Notes: a model not told the origin generated them from the sequence alone. A stretch of 61,524 nucleotides of DNA from an uncultured bacterium (GCA_902774245.1 CACYHQ010000015.1:1-61524); one strand, 5' to 3'; numbered from the stretch's first letter, positions 44,807 through 54,772 are shown. Translations and numbers: made by a program.

Positions 44807-45268
44807 ATGGCAAACGACACGAAAACAACCTCAAGTTTCTGCATTCTGAGCGGCAACTGCGAGTACAAGCTCGACAGTCAGCACCGCGTTGCAGTGCCTT
44901 CGGACTGGCGAAGCCAGACTCCGACCGGGTGTTTCGTGCTCATGCCGGGGCGCGACCGCACGCTTCAGCTGTACACGGAGGAAGTGTACAACGAGCGTAT
45001 CGGTGCCAAGTTGAACCAGCTTTCGCCTTCGAACAAAGAGGACCTCATGAAACTGCGTCAGTTGGGCGCCCGCACGTTCAAGCTCCAGTGCGACAAACAG
45101 GGCCGCATCCAGATCCCGCAGATTTTGATGGATTTCGCCCAGCTCAAGGACACCGTCGCCTTCATCGCATCCAGCAACTTCGGCCAGATCATGGACGGAG
45201 CCCGCTGGCGCGCCGAGTTCGAGGCATTCAACGAAACCGGCGACAGTTTCCTCGACGTACTGGATTAA
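44807..45268 (+). CDS. mraZ: transcriptional regulator MraZ
   Basis: 153 residues with two AbrB-like half domains: CEYKLDSQHRVAVPSDWR (about 19-36) and CDKQGRIQIPQILMDFAQLKD (about 96-116). MraZ forms a ring and represses its own division operon by binding repeats before mraZ. It is the first gene of the cluster, as usual. A 12-nt gap separates it from rsmH. The N-terminus is about 12 residues longer than typical. Confidence 0.9.
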   Translation: MANDTKTTSSFCILSGNCEYKLDSQHRVAVPSDWRSQTPTGCFVLMPGRDRTLQLYTEEVYNERIGAKLNQLSPSNKEDLMKLRQLGARTFKLQCDKQGRIQIPQILMDFAQLKDTVAFIASSNFGQIMDGARWRAEFEAFNETGDSFLDVLD

Positions 45269-45280
45269 GGAGAACGCGGC

Positions 45281-46220
45281 ATGACGCAGACCACGAACAT
45301 ACAGGAAAGCCGGCTCGAAGCCCCGAAGCACATCCCCGTGCTCCCGGAGGCCGTCTGCTCGTTCCTCGCGCCCGAATCCCGCACCGTCCGCCGCATCGTC
45401 GACGGCACCGTGGGCTACGGCGGCCACAGCTCGCTTCTCCTGAAGTGCAAGCCCGAAGCGGAATTGCTCGGCCTCGATCGCGATGAAGAGGCCCTGGCGG
45501 CCGCGCGCGAACGCCTCGCCTTCGCCGGGGACCGCGTACACCTCATGCATTCCGACTACTCCCGCATGGCCGACCGCGCCGCGGCGCTCGGCTGGGACAA
45601 GGTCGATACCATACTCCTTGACATCGGCGTGTCCTCCAGGCAGATCGACGACGCGGAACGCGGCTTCTCGTTCCGGTTCGCCCGCGGACATCGTCAACAC
45701 GCAATCAGAAGAGGATCTTACTTCCATATTCCGCGACTACGGCGAAATCCGCGAGGCACGCCGCCTCGCCCGCCACATCGTCGAACTCCGTCAAACAAAA
45801 CCTTTCCTCACCTGCGGGGACCTGGCCGGCGTCTGCGACGACGTTCTCGGCGGATTCCACCGCAAGGGCGGACGCAAAGGTCCGCCCGCTCCCACCCTCG
45901 CGTTTCAGGCCCTCCGAATCGCCGTCAACGGGGAACTCGACGAACTCCGCGACGGTCTTCAGGCGGCAGTCGATCTCCTGGCTCCCGGCGGCCGCATGGC
46001 GGTCATCAGCTTCCATTCGCTCGAAGACCGCATCGTCAAGAACTTCATCCGGGACATGGCCATGAACTGCAAATGTCCGCCCGGCACCCCGGTTTGCATC
46101 TGCTCCTGGCGGGCCGTCCTGAAACCCCTGACCAAAAAGCCCGTCGAAGCCGACGAACGCGAGCTCGCCGCCAACCCGAGGGCCGCCTGTGCCAAACTAC
46201 GCGCTGCAGAAAAACTTTAA
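45281..46220 (+). pseudogene. rsmH: rsmH with out-of-frame internal deletion (or assembly error)
   Basis: 16S rRNA C1402 N4-methyltransferase, broken. The first frame gives HIPVLPEAVCSFL, DGTVGYGGHSSLLL and DILLDIGVSSRQIDDAERGFSFRF-like sequence up to about 45678. The next frame continues with SPADIVNTQSEEDL and ends with VISFHSLEDRIVKNF and a normal C-terminus at 46220. The conserved GPLDMRM block that should follow GFSFRF is absent. Nine bases, TCCGGTTCG (45672-45680), fit both sides of the gap, which suggests loss between direct repeats. A missing length of 2 modulo 3 would restore the frame. Without it no functional enzyme is expected. Confidence 0.85.
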
Positions 46221-46244
46221 CCATAACACGAGAGAGCGGGACAC

Positions 46245-46685
46245 ATGAACCAATTCACCAAAAAAACGAATTCGCCGGAACCCGGGGCCGAACCCGGGCG
46301 CACGCAAACTCCCTGGGTCGCGGGGCTGATCTTCAAAATGGCCATGATGATGGTCATCATCGCCGCGGCATTCTGGGCCCGTGTGCATCTGAACGACAAG
46401 ACCGAACAGCTCGCACGCGAGAAAAACCGCATCACCAGGGAAATCCAGGAGAAGCGCACTGAGATCCAGACCCTCATCGCCCAGCGCGAAACGCTCCGTT
46501 CCTGGGACAACATCAACTCCAAGATCAAGCAGTACAACCTCGCACTCCGCTCCGTCAATCCGAGCCAGGTGCGCTACATGAAACGTTTCGAAGGCCAGGT
46601 CTCCGCGCCCTCCCAGTACAGCGGCGACACGCGCGTCGCGGACACTTCCGCTGGCGCGGACCGGACCTCCGGAGAAGTTCAATAA
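46245..46685 (+). CDS. ftsL: FtsL-like division protein
   Basis: 146 residues. A short cytoplasmic head, one membrane helix (about 25-45, GLIFKMAMMMVIIAAAFWA), then a coiled-coil rich in Lys/Glu (about 50-100, KTEQLAREKNRITREIQEKR). The tail is Ser/Thr/Gly-rich. This layout and the place between rsmH and ftsI match FtsL, which joins FtsB and FtsQ to activate septal synthesis. Sequence alone is weak for this family. Confidence 0.72.
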   Translation: MNQFTKKTNSPEPGAEPGRTQTPWVAGLIFKMAMMMVIIAAAFWARVHLNDKTEQLAREKNRITREIQEKRTEIQTLIAQRETLRSWDNINSKIKQYNLALRSVNPSQVRYMKRFEGQVSAPSQYSGDTRVADTSAGADRTSGEVQ

Positions 46686-46724
46686 CCTGAAACCGAAATC
46701 CCGCACACAGAAAGGACGACCGAC

Positions 46725-48722
46725 ATGACACTGTTCCGCTCAATGGCCATCCGCATGGCTCTCGTGTACATCCTGCTCATCTGCGGGTTCGGCTACGTCG
46801 CACGCGTGCTCTATTCCGTTCAGATTTCGCGCCATGACGAACTTTTCGGCAAAGCCCAGAACACCTATACGACCCGGATCGAGACGCACGGCACGCGCGG
46901 CGAGATCTTCGACTTCGGCGGTTCGCTGCTCGTCGGGAACGTCCCCACGATGGACATCGTCGGCGATCCCGCGAACATCTACATCCTGAACAAGAAAGAC
47001 GATGAAAAGACCGAGACGGAATGCCGCATGATCGCGGATTTCTTCGAAAAGAATTGCGAAAACGTCAATTCCGACGAAGTCTTCCGCCGCCTCAGCAAAC
47101 GTTCCTTCATCTCGAAGGACGCAAACGGCAAGGAAATTGAGCGCGAGTGCCACTACGCCGTCATCGCAACCGGCGTCAAGTACGAGACCGCGAAGATGCT
47201 GAAGGAAAAAGTCAAGGAACTCGCGTTCCACGGCGTCTCCTTCACCAGCTCCTACCGCAGAAACTATCCGAAGAACACGATGCTGGCGAACATCCTCGGC
47301 CTCACGAACGTCTCCTACGATACGTTCGTCCCGATTCAGGGCATCGAGCGCTCCCTCAACGACGCCATGACCGCCACCTCCGGCTCCATGGTCTACGAAC
47401 GCGCCAGGAACGGCCGTCCCGTGACCTTCACGAACAGCAAGAGCGAGCCCACGCTCGACGGCTACAATATCTTCCTCACCATCCGCGAACCGCTCCAGGC
47501 CATCGTGGAAGAGGAACTCGATCTGATGTGCGAACGCGTGAAGCCGCACGCAGCCTGGGCGCTCCTCGTCGATCCGAAGAACGGCGACGTCCTCGCCGCG
47601 GCGCAGCGCCCCACGTTCAACCCGAACGACCGCGGCACCATGACCCCGGAATCCTCCGCGAACCGCCTCTCCGAGCTCGCGATCGAACCCGGCTCGATCA
47701 TGAAGCCGTTCGTGGTCTCCTACGCGCTCGACAAGGGCTTCGTGACGCCGAACTCCATCGTCGACTGCGAACAGGGGGTCTGGAAATACGCGGGCCGTCT
47801 CCTGCACGACACGCACAACGTCGGCAAGGTCTCCGTCTCCGAAGTCATCAAACAGTCCAGCAACATCGGCACGGCGAAGATCTCGGTCATGATGGGCGCG
47901 AAGAACCTCGACAACGCGCTCCGTTCCTTCGGATTCGGCCAGCGGACCGGGATTCAGCTCAAGCCCGAGACATCCGGCATCTTCCGTCCCCTCGAAAAGT
48001 GGGATTCCCTCTCCGTCTCGCGTTTCTGCATCGGACAGGGCATCGCGGTCTCCCCGCTCCAGCTCGCCCGCGCCTACTGCATGATCGCGAACGGCGGCTA
48101 CAAGGTCAACCTCCGCATCGTCGACCGCATCGAACGCGGCGACGACGTGCGCGTCATGCCCGTGATCCGGGAATCGAAGAGCATCTTCGCGAATCCGACC
48201 ACGAAAAAGATGATCACCGACATGATGATCGGCGTGACCGAGGCGGGCGGCACCTGCACGGACGCCGCCATCGAGGGATTCCACGTGGCGGGCAAGACCG
48301 GGACCGCGCAGAAGGTCATCAACGGCGCGTACTCCAACCGCTACTACGCTTCCTTCGTCGGGTTCGTCCCCGCCGAGGATCCGAAGTTCGTCCTGCTCGT
48401 CACCTGCGACGATCCCACGGTCGGCAGCCGCTACGGCGGATCCGCCTCCGGCCCCACGTTCAAAGCCATCGCCGAACGCACGCTCAAATACATGTACGTC
48501 CAGCCCCAGCTTTCCAGAGAGGAATGGCTCGCGGAACGTTCCGCCGCGCAGAAAGCCCTGCATGAACGCAAGGTCCGCGAGGACGCGCTCGTTCAGGCCA
48601 GACGCGAAGCGCGCGACCGTCAGCTGAAGGAACAGCAGGCGAAGCAGACCGCGAAGAAATCCGGGACCACCGTCGCCAGCCGTCCGGCGTCCACCTCAAA
48701 ATCCTCCACGATACGCCGCTGA
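46725..48722 (+). CDS. ftsI: septal peptidoglycan transpeptidase (PBP3/FtsI)
   Basis: 665 residues. One N-terminal helix (about 9-28), a pedestal/dimerisation domain, then the class B penicillin-binding transpeptidase domain with SxxK at Ser324 (EPGSIMKPF), SSN at about 378-380 and KTG at 524-526 (AGKTGTAQK). It cross-links septal peptidoglycan in the periplasm. The C-terminal 60 residues are Arg/Glu/Gln-rich and helical, an unusual extension beyond the PBP fold. It ends the cluster; no mur genes follow. Confidence 0.93.
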   Translation: MTLFRSMAIRMALVYILLICGFGYVARVLYSVQISRHDELFGKAQNTYTTRIETHGTRGEIFDFGGSLLVGNVPTMDIVGDPANIYILNKKDDEKTETECRMIADFFEKNCENVNSDEVFRRLSKRSFISKDANGKEIERECHYAVIATGVKYETAKMLKEKVKELAFHGVSFTSSYRRNYPKNTMLANILGLTNVSYDTFVPIQGIERSLNDAMTATSGSMVYERARNGRPVTFTNSKSEPTLDGYNIFLTIREPLQAIVEEELDLMCERVKPHAAWALLVDPKNGDVLAAAQRPTFNPNDRGTMTPESSANRLSELAIEPGSIMKPFVVSYALDKGFVTPNSIVDCEQGVWKYAGRLLHDTHNVGKVSVSEVIKQSSNIGTAKISVMMGAKNLDNALRSFGFGQRTGIQLKPETSGIFRPLEKWDSLSVSRFCIGQGIAVSPLQLARAYCMIANGGYKVNLRIVDRIERGDDVRVMPVIRESKSIFANPTTKKMITDMMIGVTEAGGTCTDAAIEGFHVAGKTGTAQKVINGAYSNRYYASFVGFVPAEDPKFVLLVTCDDPTVGSRYGGSASGPTFKAIAERTLKYMYVQPQLSREEWLAERSAAQKALHERKVREDALVQARREARDRQLKEQQAKQTAKKSGTTVASRPASTSKSSTIRR

Positions 48723-48757
48723 CACCTTCACATTTCAATACAGACTTTCTCCTTGTA

Positions 48758-48799
48758 CCCGCGAAAATGATTTCTCCCGTTTTCGCGGGTATTTTTTCC
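48758..48799 (+). terminator. terminator after ftsI
   Basis: ACCCGCGAAAA (48758-48768) pairs with TTTTCGCGGGT (48781-48791), 12-nt loop, followed by ATTTTTTC. Confidence 0.88.
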
Positions 48800-48882
48800 T
48801 CAAAAGAAGCCCGAAAACGCTTTATTTCCTGAAACGACCCCGTTTTTTTTCGAAAAAAACGCCGTTTTTCGTCTTTTTCCGC

Positions 48883-48911
48883 TTGAAATAACCTCATTCC
48901 GGCTTTATTAT
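48883..48911 (+). promoter_or_regulatory. promoter of hisF
   Basis: TTGAAA (48883-48888), 17 bp, TATTAT (48906-48911). T and A tracts lie upstream. Confidence 0.65.
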
Positions 48912-48955
48912 ATAGTAGAAAATACACAAACCGCTATTTTTCTTCAGGAGTTACT

Positions 48956-49717
48956 ATGAACAAAGTTCAGATCATGCCCTGCCTTGACATGCAGAACGGA
49001 CGCGTCGTGAAGGGCGTCCATTTCATCGATATTGCCGACGCCGGCGACCCCGTCGCCTGCGCGGAAGCCTACTGCGCCGCCGGAGCCGACCAGCTCGCCC
49101 TGCTCGACATCAACGCCACGGTCGAAAACCGCGGCACACTCCTCGACGTCGTCAAATCCGTCGCCGCGGCAGCGACCGTCCCGTTCACCGTGGGCGGCGG
49201 CATCAGCGACGAAAAGAGCGCGGAAGCCGTGCTTTCCGCGGGCGCCGACTGCATCTCCATCAGCTCCGCGGCCTACAAGAACCGCAAGCTCCTCGCCAGC
49301 CTGGTCAGAGAATTCGGCGCGAACCGCATCACCGCGGCTATCGACGTCGACGCAAACAAGTCCATGCCGTCCGGCTACGAGGTCTACATCAACGGCGGAC
49401 GCACCGCCACGGGCACCGACGCGCTCGAATTCGCCAAGTTCGTCGACGACACCGGCGTGAACGTCATCCTCCCGACCAGCAAGGCCGGAGACGGCGCGCG
49501 CACCGGTTACGATCTCCCGCTCATCCGCACCCTCGCCCGGAACTGCCGGGCCGCCATCGTGGCCTCCGGCGGCGCCGGGACGATGGAGCATTTCTACGAG
49601 GCAGCCGAGGCGGGCGCCTCCATCCTCCTCGCCGCTTCCGTCTTTCATTTCCACATGATCGACATCGGCGAGCTGAAAGCCTACCTCAAATCCAAAGGTC
49701 TCCAGGTAAACGCATAA
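48956..49717 (+). CDS. hisF: imidazole glycerol phosphate synthase subunit HisF
   Basis: 253 residues, normal length. PCLDMQNGRVVKGVHF holds catalytic Asp11. Phosphate-site motifs VGGGISD and ASGGAGTMEHF are present, and AAIDVDANK carries the second catalytic Asp. The loop usually reading TSIDRDGTK-x-GYD reads TSKAGDGARTGYD here, keeping one of its two Asp. It closes the imidazole ring in histidine synthesis with HisH. It stands outside any his operon in the window and probably shares a transcript with the next gene, 17 nt away. Confidence 0.9.
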   Translation: MNKVQIMPCLDMQNGRVVKGVHFIDIADAGDPVACAEAYCAAGADQLALLDINATVENRGTLLDVVKSVAAAATVPFTVGGGISDEKSAEAVLSAGADCISISSAAYKNRKLLASLVREFGANRITAAIDVDANKSMPSGYEVYINGGRTATGTDALEFAKFVDDTGVNVILPTSKAGDGARTGYDLPLIRTLARNCRAAIVASGGAGTMEHFYEAAEAGASILLAASVFHFHMIDIGELKAYLKSKGLQVNA

Positions 49718-49734
49718 CTTCGAGAGGTGTGACC

Positions 49735-51900
49735 ATGAACAAGACCAAGACTCTTACCGCCATCTGCTGTGCCGCGCTGCTCGCGCCCGCACTGTTTGCG
49801 CAGCGCCCCGCCGCCGACCCCGGCAGCATTTCCGCACGCTATCAGTTTGCCGTTTCCCGTCTCTCCGGCGCCGGTTCTCTTCAGGCCGGACAGAAAACCG
49901 CCTTCGAGTATCTGCTCGAACTCGCCAAGCTCCCGCCGTCCAGAGAATTCACCGTCGCACAGTATTTCGAGGTGCACAACATGCTCGGCGAATGCTACGA
50001 AAAAGGCAAGGGCGTGCAGCCCAACCTCGACCTGGCGTTCCGCTACTACCTGTTCGCCTCCGTCTACAACGAAAAAGCGCGCCTCGCCCTCGCACGCATT
50101 TTCCTGAAAGGCATCGACTCCATCGGAGTCAAGGAGAACCCGGACGCCGCGATGTTCGAGTTCTTTGATGTCTTCACAAGAAACGAAAAGCGCATTCCCG
50201 AGATCATCGCCATGCTCCGTACGGCCGACAAGGTCAACGATTTCTCGAATTTCCTGGAGCGCAAGGCCCGCGCAGGCGACCCCGTGGCCGCCTACTTCCT
50301 CGCCAGCAATACCTTCTCCGGCAACATCTTCCCGAAGGAGATCCAGAAATCTCTTGAGATCTACGAGCTCGCGGTCCGCTACGGCGACCTGAAAGCCGCC
50401 ATCGACCTCGGCGACATCTACACGTTCGGAAAGAACTTCATCCCCGTCGACGAGGAAAAAGGCTACGGGTACTACGACCTCGCGCTTGCCTCGACTGTCG
50501 CCGAGGTGCGCGAGACCGCCGCGAAGCGCATGCTCCGCTACGCCGAAAAGAAGAACGATCCTTACGATCTCTTCAAGTTCAATATCCTCGCAAACGACCT
50601 CCGCGCCGCCCGCAAGGTGATCCGCGACAACGTCCAGATGAGCTGGTCCGCCGAGGACATCTACCTGAAGGCGAAGGAATTCAAGGACGGCAGAGTGCGC
50701 CTGAAACAGTTCGACAAGCGTGCGCAGACCGACTACTTCGAACGCCTTCACATGGCGTCCAACGCCGGTTACTTCCTCGCCGTCGAAGATTACTTCCGCG
50801 AGGCCGGCAGCCGCGAATACGCCCGCATGATCTGGGCGCTCGAACTTGACCCGCATCCCGAGGATCCCGACTGGCTCTACACGCTATCCGTCTGCTACCG
50901 TTCCGGCGGCGCGGAAAACAAGAGCCGCGACTTCAAGAAGTCCCTCGACTACATGATTCAGGCCGCGGACAAGGGTCATGTGACCTCCATGGACCTGCTG
51001 GTCAAGCTCTACACCCGCGGCGGCGCGCGCTACGGCGTGCCGGAACCCGTGCCCGAGCTCGCGCAGAAGTACACCGACATGCTCGTCCAACATGACTACA
51101 AGCTCAAATATCCGAGCTATTTCAACGCCTACCTCGAAGAACTCGAAAAGGTCGAAGGCGAGGAATACGACCCCACCAGCCTCGACCCGGCGTTCCGCTC
51201 CATCCAGACCAGCCCTCTCGCCGCCATGGCCCTTTCCAGGATCTTCATGAAGGGCAACGAGGATTTCAAGGTCGAAAAGGATGAAATGATCGCCCTGATC
51301 CTGCTCCACGAGGCGGCGGCGAACGGCTATGAGCCTGCCGTCCGCGAGCTTGCCGAGATTTCCAGAAACGGCATCACGGACGTCTTCTCCGCCAACGCGA
51401 ATTTCGCCAAAAAGTATGAGACGCTGCTGAACTACATCCCGCGGTACATCCAGAATGAAGACGGTACCGCTGCGGAAACCGCGGCCAAGCCCGCCGAGGA
51501 AACCGCGCCCGACCGCAACCAGCCCAGATTCCCGACCATCCGTCCGACCGTCCCGCGTCAGGGATGGAGACCCGGCATGATCCCCGGCAGAAGCGGCGGC
51601 ATGATGGGCCCCGGCGGCATGGGCGGCGGCATGGGTCCCGGCATGGGTCCCGCAATGCCCGGCACCATCCCCGGCACCATCCCCGGCACCATCCCCGGCA
51701 CCATCCCCGGCACCATCCCCGGCACCATCCCCGGCACCATCCCCGGCACCATCCCCGCACCATCCCCGGCACCATCCCCGGCACCATCCCCGGCACCATC
51801 CCCGGCACCGGTCCCAGGACAATCCCGGGCGCGGGTCCCGGCGGCCCCAGAATTGTCCCCGGCACGATCCCCGGCGGCGGAATGCAGGGGCCCGGCATGA
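49735..51900 (+). CDS. secreted Sel1/TPR-type repeat protein, C-terminus frameshifted in a minisatellite
   Basis: As it stands 721 residues. A signal peptide (about 1-22, ending ALFAQ) precedes a long helical-repeat region with Sel1-like motifs ([41 protein letters not shown]). After about residue 620 comes a Gly/Met/Pro stretch, then TIPG repeats from a 12-bp minisatellite. One unit lacks a base at about 51757; beyond it the frame changes from TIPG to PAPS repeats and stops at 51900. The other frame continues through [17 protein letters not shown] to an acidic Lys/Asp end at 52061 (about 775 residues), very probably the original C-terminus. ATG 49735 follows GAGAGGTG. Binding partner unknown. 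Confidence 0.82.
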   Translation: MNKTKTLTAICCAALLAPALFAQRPAADPGSISARYQFAVSRLSGAGSLQAGQKTAFEYLLELAKLPPSREFTVAQYFEVHNMLGECYEKGKGVQPNLDLAFRYYLFASVYNEKARLALARIFLKGIDSIGVKENPDAAMFEFFDVFTRNEKRIPEIIAMLRTADKVNDFSNFLERKARAGDPVAAYFLASNTFSGNIFPKEIQKSLEIYELAVRYGDLKAAIDLGDIYTFGKNFIPVDEEKGYGYYDLALASTVAEVRETAAKRMLRYAEKKNDPYDLFKFNILANDLRAARKVIRDNVQMSWSAEDIYLKAKEFKDGRVRLKQFDKRAQTDYFERLHMASNAGYFLAVEDYFREAGSREYARMIWALELDPHPEDPDWLYTLSVCYRSGGAENKSRDFKKSLDYMIQAADKGHVTSMDLLVKLYTRGGARYGVPEPVPELAQKYTDMLVQHDYKLKYPSYFNAYLEELEKVEGEEYDPTSLDPAFRSIQTSPLAAMALSRIFMKGNEDFKVEKDEMIALILLHEAAANGYEPAVRELAEISRNGITDVFSANANFAKKYETLLNYIPRYIQNEDGTAAETAAKPAEETAPDRNQPRFPTIRPTVPRQGWRPGMIPGRSGGMMGPGGMGGGMGPGMGPAMPGTIPGTIPGTIPGTIPGTIPGTIPGTIPGTIPAPSPAPSPAPSPAPSPAPVPGQSRARVPAAPELSPARSPAAECRGPA
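51661..51803 (+). repeat. 12-bp minisatellite with one 11-bp unit
   Basis: Twelve units of GGCACCATCCCC in tandem. All are identical except the ninth (51757-51767), which lacks one G. The next copy at 51804 is degenerate. Confidence 0.92.
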
Positions 51901-52061
51901 CTCCCGGAATGGGCGGCATGCCCCCTGCCCCCGGTGCCATGCGGGGCTCCGGCAGACAGAATGCCGGACCGGCACAGGCCGAGCAGAAAGCCGACGACAA
52001 ACCCCGGGATAAAGCTGATGACAAGGCCGCGGACGAACCGGCGGACGAAGACACCCTCTAA
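51901..52061 (+). other. probable displaced C-terminal coding segment of the 49735 gene
   Basis: An open frame from before the minisatellite runs to TAA at 52059-52061 and encodes a Gly/Met/Pro-rich stretch then [19 protein letters not shown]. It matches in composition the segment just before the repeats. Restoring one base at 51757 fuses it to the gene. Confidence 0.75.
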
Positions 52062-52082
52062 CGCAGGAGACCTGAAGCTCCC

Positions 52083-53306
52083 ATGAAAAAGTTACAGCTC
52101 CTTCTGACGGCGGCGGTCCTTCTCGCCGCCGCCCTTCCCGTCTTCGCGCAGAACGCCGCGCCCGGCGGAATCGTGGTTACGGCCGAGGCGAAAAACGCCA
52201 ATCCGACGCTCGTTTTCAAGGGCGGCCTGTCCGACCAGGCGCTGAACGAGAAGATCCTTTCCGACTTCCAGTACTGCGGCTGGTTCACCGTGCTGAATTC
52301 CGGCAGCGCCGCGGCCTACCAGGTCTCGGCGAAAGGTTCGCTTCAGGACTTCACGGTCACGATCTCGAACAGCGCGGGCGTCGCGATGAACTCGTTCCGC
52401 ATCACGGACAGCAAGGAAGTCGACGCGGCCGCGCACACGGCGGTCGACACGGTCCTGAACAAGATCTTCGGCATCCAGGGCATCTGCCGTTCGAAGATCG
52501 TGTTCTCCGCCGCCACCACGGCGAAAAATCGCGAAATCTTCATCTGCGACTTCGACGGAAAAAACATCAAGCAGATCACGAAGAACAACACGCTCTGCGT
52601 CGAGCCCGTCTGGGCTCCCGACGGAAAGAGTTTCGTCTACAGCTTCTACGGCCCCAGCTACACGAACCTCGTGCAGTACAACATGGAGACCGGGCTTTCC
52701 CGCAGGCTCACCCAGTACGGCGGAATCAACGCCGGCGGCTCGCTCTCGCCTGACGGAAAGACCCTCGCCATGATCCTTTCGCGCAGCAACAAGGTCGACC
52801 TCTATACGCGTCCGACCGAGGGCGGCCAGCTGAAACAGCTCTCCAGCAACAAGGCCGTCGAGGCCAGTCCGCGCTGGAGTCCGGACGGAAAGAAGCTCTG
52901 CTTCGTCTCCGACGCGAAGAACGGACGTCCCGTGCTCTGCGTGATCGACCCGTTCGCGGGCGGCAATGCCACGGAGATCTCCGGCCTCGTCGGCAGCGAA
53001 CGCGTCGCGCCGTCCTGGTCCTCCGACAACAAGATCGCCTACTGCGCGAAGATCAACCGAAACTACGAGCTCCGCGTGGCAAAGCTCAGCGCCGACGGCA
53101 AGTCCGGCGTCATGGAGGACATCGGCGTCGCGGGAAACAACACGTTCCCCGGCGAAGACCCGTCCTGGGCCCCCGACAACCGCCACGTCACGCTGACCGT
53201 GAACGGCGCGATCTACGTGATCGACACCCGTCTCGGCGCGAAACGCAAGCTCGTCTCCGGTTCACGCAAGGTCGGCCAGTCCAACTGGTCGCCCATCCTG
53301 AAGTGA
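52083..53306 (+). CDS. tolB: Tol-Pal system protein TolB
   Basis: 407 residues. A signal peptide (about 1-22, ending PVFAQ) is followed by an N-terminal alpha/beta domain (about 25-140, DQALNEKILSDFQYCGWF) and a six-bladed beta-propeller with repeats such as CVEPVWAPDGKSFVYSF, NAGGSLSPDGKTLAMIL and EASPRWSPDGKKLCFVS. TolB is periplasmic and links inner-membrane Tol proteins with Pal during outer-membrane constriction. AGGAGA lies before the ATG. Pal and TolA/Q/R are not in the window. Confidence 0.9.
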   Translation: MKKLQLLLTAAVLLAAALPVFAQNAAPGGIVVTAEAKNANPTLVFKGGLSDQALNEKILSDFQYCGWFTVLNSGSAAAYQVSAKGSLQDFTVTISNSAGVAMNSFRITDSKEVDAAAHTAVDTVLNKIFGIQGICRSKIVFSAATTAKNREIFICDFDGKNIKQITKNNTLCVEPVWAPDGKSFVYSFYGPSYTNLVQYNMETGLSRRLTQYGGINAGGSLSPDGKTLAMILSRSNKVDLYTRPTEGGQLKQLSSNKAVEASPRWSPDGKKLCFVSDAKNGRPVLCVIDPFAGGNATEISGLVGSERVAPSWSSDNKIAYCAKINRNYELRVAKLSADGKSGVMEDIGVAGNNTFPGEDPSWAPDNRHVTLTVNGAIYVIDTRLGAKRKLVSGSRKVGQSNWSPILK

Positions 53307-53348
53307 TCCTGAAGTATCGTTCTCATCACAGGCATTCGCTCTTCCACC

Positions 53349-54632
53349 ATGACGAACTCTCAATTTCTCGACTGGCTGGCCGGGCTTGAAATCTTCGGCA
53401 TCAAGCTCGGCCTCGACCAGACGCGCGCGCTTTTCCTTGCGGCAGGTTCGCCCGAACGCCACCTCAAATTCATCCATGTCGCCGGAAGCAACGGCAAAGG
53501 CTCCGTCTGCGCCATGATCGAATCCGGCCTCCGCGCCGCGGGATTCCGTACCGGGTTCTACTCCTCACCGCACCTCGTCTCCCCGTGCGAACGTTTCCGC
53601 ATCGACGGGCGTCCGGTCCCGGAGGACGACCTCTGCGCAGTTCAGGACATCGTCGTGCCCGCCGTCGCGAAGCTGGAAGAGGACGGCATGAAGCCGACCT
53701 ATTTCGAGGTCACGACGCTCATCGCCGCGCTGCTTTTCGCGCGCGCGCACTGCGACTATGTGGTGTGGGAGGTCGGCATGGGCGGACGTCTGGACGCGAC
53801 CAACATCGTCACCCCGCTCGTCTCCGTCATCACCGGCATCTCCATGGAGCACACGCAATACCTCGGCGACACCATTCAGAAGATCGCGACCGAAAAGGCC
53901 GGCATCGTCAAACCCGGCGTCCCCGTGTACTGTTCCTCCGGCACCCCGATCCCCGCCCGCAACGTGATCGGATTCCGCGCCGCCGAGCTCAATGCGCCGT
54001 TCCGCATCCCGCCCGAACCTTCCGCGCCCGACTGCGTGCGTCTGCTCGACGGCGGCCGCGCCGTGGAACAGCGTTTCACGTTCGACGACGTCCCGCTCAC
54101 GCTCAGGCTGGCCGGACCGCACCAGCGCAGGAACGCCGCGCTCGCATTCTCCGTTCTGCGCTACCTGGCCGACCTCGGCGGATTCGATTTCGCAGCGGCG
54201 ATCGACGGCCTCCGGCACACGGTCTGGCAGGGACGGTTCGACCTGTATCCCGAGTTCGGGCTCGTGCTGGACGGCGCGCACAATCCCGAGGGGATCGGCG
54301 TGCTCGCGGAAACCCTCCGCGAAGTCTTCCCCGGACAGAAGTTCCGCTTCATCTTCGGGGCATTCTCCGACAAAGACACGGTCGACAGTCTCCGCGTGCT
54401 CGCGCCGCTCGCGCTTGAGTTCATCTTCGTGCGGCCGGAATCCGCCCGTCCAAGCAAGTCCGCAGCCGAGCTCGAATCCGAGCTTGCACACATCGCCCCG
54501 GGCATTCCCGCGTCCGACTCCGGACTGGACCGAGCGCTCGAATCGCTCGATCCGGCGCGTCCGACCGTCCTCTGCGGCTCGCTGCATCTCTGCGGCGACG
54601 TCCTGGCGCATCTGGGCGTCAGAGTCCGCTGA
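53349..54632 (+). CDS. folC: folylpolyglutamate synthase / dihydrofolate synthase
   Basis: 427 residues of the Mur ligase family. The P-loop VAGSNGKGSVCAMIE (44-58) and YSSPHLVSPCERFRIDG are the FolC signature. GMGGRLDATN and the TEKAGI(V)K motif follow, and LVLDGAHNPEGI opens the C-terminal domain. It adds glutamate to folates and may also make dihydrofolate. It starts 42 nt after tolB without its own clear promoter. Confidence 0.93.
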   Translation: MTNSQFLDWLAGLEIFGIKLGLDQTRALFLAAGSPERHLKFIHVAGSNGKGSVCAMIESGLRAAGFRTGFYSSPHLVSPCERFRIDGRPVPEDDLCAVQDIVVPAVAKLEEDGMKPTYFEVTTLIAALLFARAHCDYVVWEVGMGGRLDATNIVTPLVSVITGISMEHTQYLGDTIQKIATEKAGIVKPGVPVYCSSGTPIPARNVIGFRAAELNAPFRIPPEPSAPDCVRLLDGGRAVEQRFTFDDVPLTLRLAGPHQRRNAALAFSVLRYLADLGGFDFAAAIDGLRHTVWQGRFDLYPEFGLVLDGAHNPEGIGVLAETLREVFPGQKFRFIFGAFSDKDTVDSLRVLAPLALEFIFVRPESARPSKSAAELESELAHIAPGIPASDSGLDRALESLDPARPTVLCGSLHLCGDVLAHLGVRVR

Positions 54633-54772
54633 GACACCGTCCGCCCCTCTCCTTTTCCACCTGAAACAAGCTCAAAGAAAGAGCGAAAAAGATTCTGAAA
54701 CAATCAGAGATTTTCAGTTCAAAACCGCTGTAGCTCAAAAAAGTTTTTTCCGAAAAATACTTTCGTTTTTTC

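Noticed and set aside
45660..45700. Programmed ribosomal frameshift in rsmH
   Set aside because: There is no slippery heptamer, and conserved residues are missing rather than merely shifted, which a frameshift would not restore.
51661..51803. Regular repeat considered as a CRISPR array
   Set aside because: The units are 12 bp, directly adjacent and without spacers, and lie inside a coding frame.
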